Positions 21,657 through 33,017 of a stretch of DNA of 64,000 bases are shown here, one piece after another. The stretch is taken from NCBI GenBank assembly GCA_034769895.1, contig CM068372.1, positions 370,655,258 through 370,719,257 on the forward strand, given 5' to 3'. Every line of letters starts with the position of its first letter. The stretch's first letter is position 1. Source of the stretch: Magicicada septendecula (Eukaryota; Arthropoda; Insecta; Hemiptera; Cicadidae). Made by a program: the position numbers and the translations under genes. The notes under the pieces are model-generated. The model was not told the origin of the DNA, made no database searches, and saw only the letters and a list, made by a program, of their open reading frames with translations.

Positions 21657-23603
21657 TTGGTGCAGATGAGCTGATGGTCACCTAGGAACCGTTTGGATGT
21701 GGGTATGCCAGATGAGCTAATGATTTGAGTGGACACTGAGGTTACTTAACTTCAGGAGATCAGGGCAAATATGTTATGCTAAAATGCTCAGCATCACAGT
21801 TCCTTCTTGTGCCTAGCGAACAGCACCACGGCGCCTCTTAGTTTCATTAACACCACCTTTCCAGTTGTTGGTCCAGTCCACAACGCACCAAGTTTCCACT
21901 GCTATGTGGACTCCAAAGAAGAGAAAACAAAATACAAAACACGTGATATTCACAAAATGATCAGATGTTCTCACATTCTAAAAATCTGCTAATCTCTTCC
22001 AATTATTCAGGCTCAGTTGACAGTTATAGAATGAATATACTGGTCATGCTGTTATAACATTGTGGTTCCACTTGCAAAGTCAAGTGGCACAGAACACCTC
22101 ATGGCAGCTTGGTGGGCAATGGCAGAGGGAAACTATTATATACCTCAATGGATTTTAATGCAGGCAGAGCTCGTGTATATTAAAAAGGTATTGAAAGTAT
22201 TATCCTCCTCCTCCTATGGCTCTACAGTCCAAGGTTGAGCCTCCACCTCTCTACATCAGTATCAAAGGATTTCTATCCTCGCACTCCCAACATTCCTTTC
22301 TGAGGCTCATCAAGAATTTTTTAACATACCTTTCTCCCAGAACAGTTTGTTAGCCTGTAGCCCAACCCCCAACCTGGAGGACCAGGAACTTAGATTTTGG
22401 GCTGTTCTTCCCCTAAAGAGATGCCTTCACCTCGACTGATGAACTCACTCTTCCCGGTCGCAGTCTGTAATTTGGCCAGTGTGTGCAGCCGTTGACATAC
22501 TAGAGGTTCCTCCACCTCCACACTAGATGCACAGGAGTACACCATCCTGCCAGGTAAGGATCCAGGTTACCCCCAGGCTGCTCAACCAGGACTCCCTTCT
22601 CTCTTCTGCTTGCCGACCCATTTCGCCAAAGGAGTTGGTTACCACAACCTTGAAATGGGTTGCCTGGCATAACAGGGCCTACTGCCTAATGAGTGCATTA
22701 CAGGACATCACAATTTTTTTTCATAATAATTTCACAGTTCACTATGAAACCAAATTTGTGTAGTCACACAAAAAATAACAAAAACGCACTGTAGATAATC
22801 ACTCTGTAAATAGAATGCTATACACTACCAGCATAAACATATTTTATTGTATAGGGAATAAACTATTATAACATTCACATATTGAAACCAATGGTCTCAT
22901 GAAGCATATTTCTAAACATAATAAAAACCATTTTTGTCATCACAACAAATCTGCTAATAATTTTTACCTTCCAAAGAATCTTCTACTTTACAGAAAGTAA
23001 TATGTTTAAATCCATTCAAATAATGTATAAGACTTGGAAAGTTAAATGTTAAACACACAAGTATAAAAAAGCGTGCACATCCCAAATGTCCCAACTAGTC
23101 TTTCTATTACCTACTAAACACTATACATAAACTATAAACTTTAGTCACCACTGCCTTCAAAAAGTATTTACGTTGCTGACATAACAGTGTAAAAAAACTA
23201 TTATCAAACCATATGCAATCATAGTATAATTTTTTAACATGATATAGTCATAAAGCTAAAGTACACATAATGTATAGTATTATTTAATCAGAATTTTAAA
23301 AAATAATTAAATTAAATAACTACATAACCTTACTTACATAATGAATTCTAACTCATTTCATAATCCGTCATTTAGGAAAAATGTATTACATATGCATTTA
23401 TGAATATGTTCCACAATACTCAGAAATAACTCAGTAAGTTCGGAGCCTTGTGAATGATACCAACAGGAATCATAGTGCTAACACATTAAATGTAAATATC
23501 TGAATCTGTTTAGAATTTACATTAATTTCTTTCACATCTTGGATAACAGCATGTACACACTTATAATACTGAAACATAATAAGCTAATCAATCGTTAACT
23601 AAC
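21657..23603. other. intron sequence; possible LINE 3-prime end at 22,200-22,680
   Basis: On the minus strand, 22,680-22,200 is less AT-rich than its surroundings and ends in a (GGA)n-like tail (tcctcctcctcc at 22,202-22,213, plus strand), as many non-LTR elements end in a short simple repeat. No ORF or target duplication was confirmed. The remainder shows nothing recognisable. Confidence 0.3.
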
Positions 23604-23787
23604 CGCAAGGTGTAATGGTGTTAACTTCGGCATATCATTACCATGAAGGCAAACAAAATGGACAGAATCCAGCAAGATTTTCAACCCCGTCTGATTACCT
23701 CCGGCTACAGCATAATGGAAAGCAGTATAGCCTTGTTTGTCCTTGAGCATTGGACATCCCTTGTGTTCTACCAAATATTTCACACAC
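23604..23787 (-). CDS. ANKRD28: ankyrin-repeat exon
   Basis: The 184-bp exon has an acceptor at 23,788-23,789 (preceded on the minus strand by a TTTTTCACAG tract) and a donor GTTAGT after GCG. It encodes 61 residues, starting CVKYLVEHKGCPMLKDKQGY and ending NDMPKLTPLHLA. The DKQGY..FHYA repeat and the long loop before LTPLHLA are specific to the ANKRD28 family. Phase enters at 1 and leaves at 0, fitting both neighbours. The downstream 16-kb intron carries a Penelope-like fragment and the complete Gypsy element 1, both in the opposite orientation to the gene. Confidence 0.88.
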
Positions 23788-24147
23788 CTGTGAAAAACAT
23801 ACAATGTACATTAATTTTCACACATATTTTAAAGCTGTATACAGATGTCATTACATTAACAATACATGAGCTGAATCACACACAATAAGCTCTTGATTTT
23901 GTGTATAACTGGTTCCATTAAAATTATTCAAAATATGAACCATAAGACCGTGGAAAATCTATCCTTGGTGACAGTTTGATAAAAACAGTATCAAAGACTT
24001 TGATTTCACGCCTCAAATTTTGTCTTAACAATACAGGACAAAAATATTGCATTTCTCTCTATCATTTGTTGTAACCTATCTGTAACATTTTATTTGTATT
24101 AACACTGGAAATTACATCCTATAAAGTCCATATGAAAATTTATAAAA

Positions 24148-24663
24148 TGAACAAGGGGTAACAAAATTCAATATCATGTTTTTCTGGTTTTATTGAAAAA
24201 AGTAATAACTAAAAATTGAGATCTCATAAGGGTATGGGGTGAGTGTGTGTGTGGGGTGAAAATTATGTCATAAAAAAGAAGCGCTGGTTTCCGGAATTTA
24301 GGTTTAAAATGATTTCTGTTTGATATAGCTTTTCTTCATGTGTATTAATAAATTGTAGAATGTAATTAAGGGATGGAGATAAGATTGTGTGTCAGATAAA
24401 ATAAAAGATGGATTATTTGGTAACAAAAAATCACATATTGATTTATAGATTTTACTAACTAATAAAAGTATTGAATGTTAAACTAAACTGGGCCAGATTA
24501 ATTATTTATTTCCAATAACCATCCTGCTCTCTTATAACTCGCTCAAACGAACTCTGGACCACGGTAAGTTGGTATCAATGAAAGATGGCGTCCGAAAGTA
24601 GTCGCAAGCTACAGCTGATTGCTTGAAAACAAAGTAAATAAAAAGTAAGTAGAAAATAACTTT
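24148..24663 (+). repeat. truncated 5-prime LTR of element 2
   Basis: Matches 32,493-33,017 from tgaacaaggggtaac to ataactttaaa. The sequence left of 24,148 is unrelated to the 3-prime LTR. Confidence 0.85.
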
Positions 24664-24664
24664 A

Positions 24665-24682
24665 AAATGGCGCCCGAACAGG
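24665..24682 (+). promoter_or_regulatory. primer-binding site, tRNA-Lys type
   Basis: tggcgcccgaacagggac, complementary to the 3-prime end of animal tRNA-Lys, the primer used by lentiviruses and many Gypsy elements. It directly follows the LTR. Confidence 0.85.
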
Positions 24683-24827
24683 GACGTTTCCATAAAATTC
24701 ATTTATGTAAACGTGGGCCTGTTTTGGGAGAGCACAAGGGTTGTTTGAGGTAAATAAATAAAAACTTTTAGTTACATCTAGATAGACACAGGTTATGTAT
24801 ATTGTAAGTAGGAATTAAATAATAAAA

Positions 24828-26383
24828 ATGATTACAATTGAGGATAATAACGATGAAGTCAGCCTAACTGACATTAATACAGAAAATCCATCAAATATAG
24901 TAGTAACTGAAACAAGTCTAACAGAGTCTGTCATAATGAACGGCGTGGTGAATCAATCGACGCCGATCCCAGTTAAGAAAGATGATAGTTATGAAATGTT
25001 TAAAATGATACAAGCAATGTTAGAAAAGCAGAATATAAACATGAATAGTCGTTTTGATGAAGTAAACACTAAAATGAACGATTAAATGAAGAGAATACAA
25101 AAAAATGAAAACAATTTTAATGAAATTAGAGAAGAAATAAAGCAAATTAATAAACGTTTTAAGAAAACTAATGAGAAATATGAAAGTAAATTTGACAAAT
25201 TAAATACAAAATTAGATAGTTTGTTAAAGAATATGGATAATAGAATTAATGAAATAGATAGTAGTATCACAGAAAGAATTGATAAACAAATATATGATGT
25301 GACTGAAAATTTTGAATCTCAAATAAATGAATGTAAATCTAACACAACAAGTCAAATTGAAGGAATTAATAAAACTATTCAAAAATGTGAAACTGATACT
25401 GATAGTAAGATTAGCGAAATAAAGAATATTTATGACAGAAATACAGCTACTGTATTACAAAATACTGTAGAGATAATAAACAGAAATAGTATTCAATCTG
25501 AATGTGTAAACAATAATAAATTCACTTTAATTGAACAAAGTATAAATGACGTTAAAGACGAATTAAGTGGGGAAATAAATAAAAAACTAACCGGCGTTAT
25601 AGAAAGAATATTACTTACACGGGGGATATAAACAATGAAATAGAACTCGAATCATTTAGTTGTGAGAGTAGAGCAGTGCATCCGATGCAATTTTTAAATC
25701 GCACCAGGGAATTTAATAGATTTAATAACAATAGTTGGGAGGTGCAGTTGTTGCGGATAGTAAAATGTTTTAAGGGAAGTTCTGCAATATGGGCGGAGGC
25801 CCACAGAGTCGAGTGGGAGTGTTACGATGACTTTGAACGGGCATTTCGGGGAAAATACTGGGCGGAAGAAGATCAAGAAATTTTAAGAAGTCGGATTATG
25901 GGTCCAGGTAATTTTGGAGTTCATAATAATAATAATGTTACCATCTACGTTATGAGATTGTACAACGAAGCTAAATACTTAGAGCCTCCGCTACCATTTA
26001 AATCACTTGTAAGACATATCAGTAAACACCTGCCCCGAGAGGTACAAATTACACTCATGACCAGAGAAATAAATGACATAAACAAGTTAGAAAAAAATCT
26101 CTATATTTTTCAAAACATAAGGGACAGGGAGGTAGGTAGACGTCAAAACCAGCCGATAATACACCATAATGGAAATAATAATCAAGCGAGGGGGTTAACG
26201 ACCAAATATGGAGGGACGAGAATAAATAATCACAATAGAGACGAGGATTGGAGGTGCTCGTCATGTAGGTTTGAAAATTTTGTGGGAAGACCGGTATGTT
26301 ACAGGTGCAGTAAGACACGAAATGAACAACGGAGAGAAGTTGGAACGAATCAGCACAGTCAATGTCAGAGGAGTAGAGAATAG
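24828..26383 (+). pseudogene. gag: gag of element 2 (coiled coil, capsid, RanBP2-type zinc finger)
   Basis: ATG 24,828 opens an acidic N-terminus that stops at TAA 25,083-25,085. An ATG follows immediately in the same frame and the coiled coil (KKTNEKYESKFDKLNTKLDS..) continues to 25,631. After a shift, 25,676-26,383 holds the capsid (HPMQFLNRTREFNRFNNNSW, KCFKGSSAIWAEAHRVEW, KYWAEEDQEILRSRI, LVRHISKHLPREVQITLMTR), an Asn-rich linker and the zinc finger at 26,249-26,308. Domain order equals that of element 1. The GTTATG-type reading is intact from capsid to the end, making this the best preserved Gag half in the window. Confidence 0.88.
26249..26308 (+). other. RanBP2-type zinc finger in Gag of element 2
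   Basis: WRCSSCRFENFVGRPVCYRC, again W-x-C-x2-C-x3-N-x6-C-x2-C. About half of the non-consensus residues differ from element 1 while all consensus residues are kept, which suggests past selection on the finger. Confidence 0.82.
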
Positions 26384-26479
26384 CGGTGGAGCACCTGGAA
26401 GCAGCAGGGATCAGGCAATAGGTCATACTGGACATCTGCAGGGCAATACCACCGTCCGAACGGAAAACTGAGCCAGACA

Positions 26480-27091
26480 ATGGAAGCAAGGACCCCACCA
26501 TTGTCCACAGAGAACAACAGGGTCCAGGAATCAAATGAATACCAGAGTAACGTGATACAGAAAGATATAACGAAGGAGTTACTGGAGGAAGATAACGCAG
26601 AGATTATGGAACCAAAGACCGGATTGACTGAGGTAATCGTCACAACGGAAGGTAAGAGTTTTACAACATTTATAGATACAGGGAGCGCAATATCAGTGAT
26701 TTCAGATAATGTACTGGGGGAATTAAAAGAAGTAAATAAAAATTTTCCATCATTATCAGTTGCGGGTGTGACAGTAGTGGGGGTAACAGGGGTACGAAGT
26801 AAAAGGGTGACTAAACAAGTACAATTAAATTTATTCATTAACGAAGCTGAGTTTGAAAATACATTTTTAGTAGTCAAGGGGTTAAGCTTAGATGTAATCT
26901 TGAGAAATGATTTTTTGAAGAGAAATAGAGCAGTTATTGATTTCAATAAATGGGTAGAAGAGTTTAATAGTGGAAGTGACCCAGTCAGGGTTAGTTTTGA
27001 GCGAGTGTTAGATAAGGTTAGAGTTTCGGGAGTAAAAATGATACAGAAGCGGGTAGGCAATAGGGACATAGAAGCTAAAGTGAATATATGT

Positions 27092-27137
<46 letters not shown>

Positions 27138-29830
27138 TGAAGAATGATGATAGAATATGGGCGGACAGAGAATATACATTTTGTAGTGAGGGTGGCATTG
27201 TAGGGAGTCCCCAATGACAGGAGTTGTGGGCAGTAGTGGAACGTTTTAAAGAGGTGTTTGCTGAGTTACCTGGAAGGGCCAGGAACTACGAATGTGAGTT
27301 GGAAGTACGGGAACACATACCCTTCATGCAGAGGAGTTATCCGGTACCATATTCGAAGAGGAGAGCGGTGCAAGAGGAGTTGGACAGAATGATGGAGGGA
27401 GATATTATTGAGAGATCGGTGTCACCTTATTCGAATCCGTTGGTGGTAGTCATAAAAAAGGATGGGAGAGTGAGATTGTGTTTAGATGTGAGGAAGATAA
27501 ACCAAATCATAATACCTGACCGGGAGTCGCCGGAGCCAATAAACGAAATTTTTCAAAAATTCAGCGGAGTCAAGTACATGACGTCTTTAGATCTGACAGC
27601 TGGATACTGGCAAGTTCCGTTAGCAGTGGAGAGTCGGAGGTAAACTGCGTTTCTCTTCAATGGTAAGAACTATCAATTTAAACGATTGCCATTTGGGCTT
27701 AACACTAGCGTAGCGAGTTTCATTAAGTGTTTAGATATGATATTGCAACCTAAGGACTTAGATTTTCTAACAGTATACGTCAATGATATATTAATTGCGT
27801 CTAGAACATTTTCTGAACATTTGGAACATCTAGAATACGTATTGAATAAATTGCAGAATGGAGGATTAACAATTAATTGGGAAAAGTCAAAGTTTCTACA
27901 GACAGAGATACATTTCTTGGGTGTTGTCATTACTCCGGAGGGAATTCTAGCTAACCCTGATAAAGTAGAAGCTATTATGCATTTCCCCGAACCGAAAAAT
28001 ATTAAACAGCTACAGAGTTTCTTAGGTCTGTGCAATTTCTACAGAAAGTTTCAGAAAAATTACGCGCAGATAACGTCAAGACTAAGTGCAGTTTTACAAA
28101 AGAACAAACAGTGGAAATGGGGAGAGACGGAAAGGGACGCATTCGAGGAGATAAAAAGAACATTTTCTAACATGATAATGATGAATCACCTTGATTTCTT
28201 AAAAACTTTTTATTTATAGACCGACGCCAGCAACGTCGCCTAGGAGCGGAGCTATATCAGGAAGATGGCGACCGGGAACATCAGACAATAGCTTTCGCCA
28301 GCAGATCCCTTTTGGCGGCTGAGAGGAATTACACAACGATAGAAAAGGAGTTGCTCAGTATCGTGTTCGCTGAGGGAAAGTTCCACACATACATCTTGGG
28401 GAACAGGACAGTCATCAGGATGGACCACAAAGCGCTGTCATTTCTAAACACATGCAGGTTAACACACAGCCGTCTAACCAGGTGGATACTAGCCTTACAA
28501 GAGTACAATTTCTCATGGGAGTATATTAAAGGGACAGAAAACAAAATACCAGACACTCTTTCCAGGGTAGATGTTGTAGCAAACAAAACAGGGAGGGACC
28601 TAACGGAGATAGAAATTTTTCGGTTAACAAGGGAAGATAGACTTTTTGGTGAGGAGTTAAAAGATATTAAGACCATATAGAGATCAGATAATAAATCGGG
28701 GAAAATAATTGCTAGTTTGGAAGCAGATTTAGATGGGTCTGAATATAGTGCACATTTTCAAAGTATATCAGGGAATTTTGTTCAAGAAAATAGAGGGGGG
28801 TGAGCGTGATTGGAGATTGGTTATACCGGAAGGGTTGATAGATAGAATCATATGGGATTGTCACATAAGGTACGGGCATTTGGGGCGAAAAAGTGTGTAA
28901 ACGTATTAAAGGAGTCGTGTGTTTTTAAGAATATGGAAAGACGAGTTCGAAGATTGTTACGGGGATGTGATTTATGTCAAAGGTCTAAAGTAGTTAATTA
29001 TCGTGTAGAAGGGGAGTTGAATTTCATTAAAGTGGAGAGACCGTTTGATTTAGTTGCAGTAGATTTGTATGGGCTATTGCCAAAGGGTAGGGGTGGAGTG
29101 ATGTATGTTTTTGTGGTGTTGGACACTTTTCCAAGTTTGTTAAATTATATAGCGTCAAGAGAGCAACGGGCAGGGTTTTAAGCGAGAAGATAACGAGGGA
29201 CTACATGGTCAACGTAGGAAAGCCAAAAGTAATATTGTCAGATCACGGACCCCAATTCATCAGCAGTAGGTGGCGGCAGACTCTGGGATGGGAGGGAATT
29301 ATACCCAAGCACACGGCAGTATATCATCCACAGTCCAACCAAGCAAAGCGGGTGATGAGAGAAATCGGCAGAATATTTCGAGCATATTGTCACGCCAAAC
29401 AGTGAGTGGCCAATGTACATGAAGAAGGTAGAAGAGTGGCTGAACAGTACCACCCATGAATCCACCGGATTTACACCTTATGAATTGATAAAGGGGATGC
29501 GCCCACCTAGAATTTTAGAGCAACTTTTCGATTATCCGCTGGAAATTCAGACAATAGATGTGAACGTGAAAATCCAGCTAGCAAATGAAAGTTTATTAAC
29601 CAAAGGGTAAATGGCCCACGTATGAGGTGGGGCAGTTAGTACTGGTAAAGAGACACGATTTGTCGAGTGCCCAGGATAAGGAGATTAAGAAATTTTTCCT
29701 CTTATACGAAGGACCATATGAAATAATCGAGATAAAGATGAATAATGGATACGTGCTATGAAACCAAGTAACACGAGAGATAATAGGTACTCATAATGCA
29801 ACTAATTTAAAGCTATATTGGTCACAGTAA
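26480..29830 (+). pseudogene. pol: pol of element 2 (protease, RT, RNase H, integrase)
   Basis: ATG 26,480 lies 97 bp after gag. Protease: TFIDTGSAISVIS. A (GA)n run at 27,091-27,134 encodes alternating Arg-Glu. In-frame stops occur at 27,215 (TGA), 27,641 (TAA), 28,217 (TAG) and 28,678 (TAG), with shifts near 28,240, 28,750, 29,140 and 29,400. The RT active site reads YVNDILIAS, so the first catalytic Asp is Asn. RNase H (MDHKALSFLNT), integrase core (AVDLYG, LSDHGPQF) and a C-terminal YEGPYEIIEI module are recognisable. The gene is dead by several independent lesions. Confidence 0.9.
27091..27134 (+). repeat. (GA)n microsatellite inside pol
   Basis: About 22 GA dinucleotides, translated as a Glu-Arg repeat, absent at the same place in element 1. 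Confidence 0.9.
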
Positions 29831-29886
29831 ATAAATGAATTTTAATATGTATTTGTATGTTTTCAGAAGGGACTCTCCCCCATTTT

Positions 29887-29921
29887 CGGGCGGTCACGGC
29901 TTCACCAGCCCTGACCGTGGA
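29887..29921 (+). ncRNA. conserved 3-prime-region hairpin, module A of element 2
   Basis: Stem GGTCA (29,892-29,896) pairs with TGACC (29,912-29,916), extended by a C-G pair. The 15-nt loop contains ttcaccagccc. Flanks are TTTTCGGG and CGTGGATTTTGG. See the copy at 16,342. Confidence 0.72.
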
Positions 29922-30735
29922 TTTTGGCTGTTTGGGGTCGGACCATGGTTGGAGGTAACCTCAATCAGGGGGTGAAAGCAACGATGGTTCTACTCCACAA
30001 ATTGGTGCAAGTAGAAATGGGGCGGGGGACCCGTAAGGTTCGTGGATCGAGTAAAAAAAAAAAAGTATCAATTGGCAATTTTCCACGAACTAATAACGGT
30101 TTCATTTTGTTAAAAGTAGAACACACAAAACAAAATTATTATAAATAAACAGGTGCGACTCGTTAGGAGTTATTTCGTTACCCAATAAAATCGTCTGGAA
30201 TGAGTAACAGTTTTGTTCGGTAACGATATACAAATAACTTTAACAAAGACGTCTGAACATTTTGCTATGTTTAAAGAAGTAGCTATAATTTAGAAGTAAT
30301 TTAGATTTAAATTAGAAATTGTAAGGTGATCAATCTGTGTTATTGTGTACGTGTTATTTTGTAGCTGGAGAGAATTATTTGAAAATAAGAGAGGGATTAT
30401 GCGCATGCGCCTATGTTAAATTCTAGGGTAAATAGTTATATAAAAAATAATAAATAAGAAATAATGGACTAGTGTCTGGTGGAAAGTAAAGAAAAAATGT
30501 AAATTGTGAGTCAATCAAATGTTGTTTGTAATCGCTAGTGGCAATGAATTAAAAGAACATAGTGAAACTATGGTGATACCATGGGATTGACAAATGGACA
30601 GTGAATATTAGATGATAATATTTGTGAATTTTAATTCTAATGTAATGTTGAATTGTAATTTTAATGTAATAGCTATATATAATTTTGTTATTTTGGGGAT
30701 AAATGTAATATTAAACAGATGAGATTTCCCACTTT

Positions 30736-30770
30736 CGGGAGGTCATGGTTTCACCAGCCCTGACCGTGGT
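30736..30770 (+). ncRNA. conserved 3-prime-region hairpin, module B of element 2
   Basis: Stem GGTCA (30,741-30,745) pairs with TGACC (30,761-30,765). The 15-nt loop contains ttcaccagccc, with the same flanks as the other copies. Confidence 0.72.
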
Positions 30771-31980
30771 TTTGGCTGACAATCAGCTATGGGCAGAATT
30801 ATTGTAAACTGACCATAGTCAGTTGCCTTTGAAATTGGTGTAACTTAGAAATTAACTGGAGGGTGAATCAGGGGAAATCAACATAACTTTGGAACAGCGG
30901 GTATCCATCGAATGGGATGGTATACCGTTTAAGGGCATGTGACTAATTGTTAGTAGGATTACTGGTATCCTTGGATAACGGCGAAGCAAGAACGGTGTAA
31001 GCAGCGTTTACACCATAAAAAAAATCCAGTTCTTGTAGAAGCAAATGGGCGCTACAGTCCAACATAACAAATCAATAGAGTGTGTGGAAAGGAGCTGGCC
31101 GTTACAAGCCAGGGACATAAATATAGTATTTATGTAAATGGGTAAAGGCCTTGCACGGTTTACCCGTGAGGTTATTTATCAAATTGTAACGGGTTTAGGG
31201 GGATATTATAAAATGATGTGTAAGGGAGGAAGTTGATGATTATTATAAATGGGATAAAATAAACCGGTTAAATGGAAGTATGTTGATAAATGTGTAATTG
31301 ATCTTATGATGTAATTGAATGATTTGGTGTTGTTTTGAAGAGTATTATGGAGATAATTAACAATTTTTTGAAAAAAGATATAAGTAGACAATTTGTGATT
31401 GATGTCGATTTAAATTTGTCCAAGAGGAATTTTAGTAATGAATTTAAATATTTTAAGATGTAAATTGGGTAATGAAAGATATTTGTAATAGTGTAATGGG
31501 AAGTGGTTATGTAAATTCTGATTGGAATCAGGGAAATATTTTGAATTTGGGATAAGAGTTAACGAGAGAGGGGCATACAGAATATTGGTATTACAAAATT
31601 TTAAGATGTATTAGGTTAGGTTAAGGATATATGTGTATTAGAAGTTAAGAGAAACCAGTGCTTCTTAACGCAAACCAGCACAGCTAAGGGGAGACCAGAT
31701 CAGTTCTGGATATTGTATAATACAAGGCCATTATTTAATGTTTCAGTGTCTGGTGATGCTGTGGCGGTGGTCCTGTGCTGGCCCATGCGTCAGAACAGGG
31801 GCGTCAAGTGCCTGACTGGCCGTGCGGTGTTGGGATCTCGAGAGGGAAGTCCAGTAAGGTCATTCAGGTGCGGCCAGAGTCACTGGACCAGGGGGGTAAG
31901 TTACCCATGAGTTTTCGTAAAATGTAAAGGGGGTTATGGTGCCATATCTGGACTGATCCTCTTAAGAAGTATGTGAGTGT

Positions 31981-32020
31981 CAATGAGAGTTTTTATGCTT
32001 CGGCATAAAATCTCTCATTG
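31981..32020 (+). ncRNA. UUCG-capped hairpin next to the polypurine tract, element 2
   Basis: caatgagag-t-ttttatgc, loop ttcg, gcataaaa-t-ctctcattg: 17 bp with one T-T mismatch and a C(UUCG)G tetraloop. It runs into the polypurine tract at 32,021. Confidence 0.85.
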
Positions 32021-32029
32021 AGGGGGTAT
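32020..32029 (+). promoter_or_regulatory. polypurine tract of element 2
   Basis: gagggggtat directly before TGTAACGG of the 3-prime LTR, the same layout as in element 1. Confidence 0.75.
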
Positions 32030-33017
32030 TGTAACGGTACAGGTAATACCGTCCAGGGACAATTTGCGAATGTGGGTAATTTTATTGGGGAAAAGTTATT
32101 AGCATCAAGGTCCACTAACTCGCCGGGACGGCGTCAGGAATCTGATTGCATTTGGTTCATGAAGGCAGTCGCCAACCAACATCCAGTGACAACGGACGCG
32201 GGCAGTTTTCGCCCCAGTTTTCAATTGGCCCAGTTGAATTTATACGTTGGTGCTGTACAGCCGTAACAAGTCTGCGGACAAAATTTCAGGTGCGCCCAAC
32301 TCAACTAAAATGTAAATAAGTGAAAGAAATGTTTCTTTTTATATTACAAATGAACTAACAATTTCGGATAAAATGGTGATTAAACAAAAGGTGAAAGTAA
32401 GAAAATTGTGCGGAGTGACTGAAAACACGTAAGGAGGCTGGACTGTTTTGGACTAAATTTCAGATGAGTAACACTCGGGGGGTAAAATAAATTGAACAAG
32501 GGGTAACAAAATTCAATATCATGTTTTTCTGGTTTTATTGAAAAAAGTAATAACTAAAAATTGAGATCTCATAAGAGTATGGGGTAAGTGTGTGTGTGCG
32601 TGTGTGTGGGGTGAAAATTATGTCATAAAAAAGAACCGCTGGTTTCCGGAATTTAGGTTTAAAATGATTTCTGTTTGATATAGCTTTTCTTCATGTGTAT
32701 TAATAAATTGTAGAATGTAATTAAGGGATGGAGATAAGATTGTGTGTCAGATAAAATAAAAGATGGATTATTTGGTAACAAAAAATCACATATTGAATGA
32801 TTTATAGATTTTATTAACTAATAAAAGTATTGATTGTTAAACTAAACTGGACCAGATTAATTATTTATTTCGAATAACCATCCTGCTCTCTCTTATAACT
32901 TGCTCAAATGAACTCTAGACCACGGTAAGTTGATATCAATGAAAGATGGCATCCGAAAGTAGTCGCAAGCCACAGCTGATTGTTTGTAAACAAAGTAAAT
33001 AGAAAATAACTTTAAAC
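32030..33017 (+). repeat. 3-prime LTR of element 2
   Basis: Starts TGTAACGG after the polypurine tract. The last 525 bp equal the truncated 5-prime LTR. The end (ataactttaaa) is defined by the start of mariner sequence at 33,018 and by the primer site in the 5-prime copy. It lacks a canonical CA end. Confidence 0.7.

Larger units (their letters stand above)
29831..32029 (+). other. 3-prime region of element 2
   Basis: 2.2 kb after pol without env-like coding. It carries module A (29,866-30,040), module B (30,724-31,090), module C (31,740-32,020) and the polypurine tract, in the same order as element 1. An acceptor-like ttttcag lies at 29,860-29,866, as in element 1. Confidence 0.7.
24148..33017 (+). 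mobile_element. Ty3/Gypsy LTR retrotransposon (element 2), 5-prime LTR truncated
   Basis: Same family architecture as element 1: gag, pol, hairpin modules A, B and C, polypurine tract. The 3-prime LTR runs from TGTAACGG at 32,030 to the junction with mariner at 33,017. Only its last 516 bp are present upstream (24,148-24,663), followed by a tRNA-Lys primer site. The missing first 463 bp of the 5-prime LTR and the lack of mariner sequence on the left suggest a deletion that removed both. Coding sequence has many stops and shifts. It is antisense in the 10.9-kb host intron. The two LTR parts are nearly identical apart from a variable GT run. Confidence 0.88.

Noticed and set aside
24665..24682. 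A lentivirus-like provirus, suggested by the exact tRNA-Lys primer site
   Set aside because: The pol order and GPY/F-type integrase end are those of Ty3/Gypsy elements, no env is present, and tRNA-Lys priming is common among such elements.
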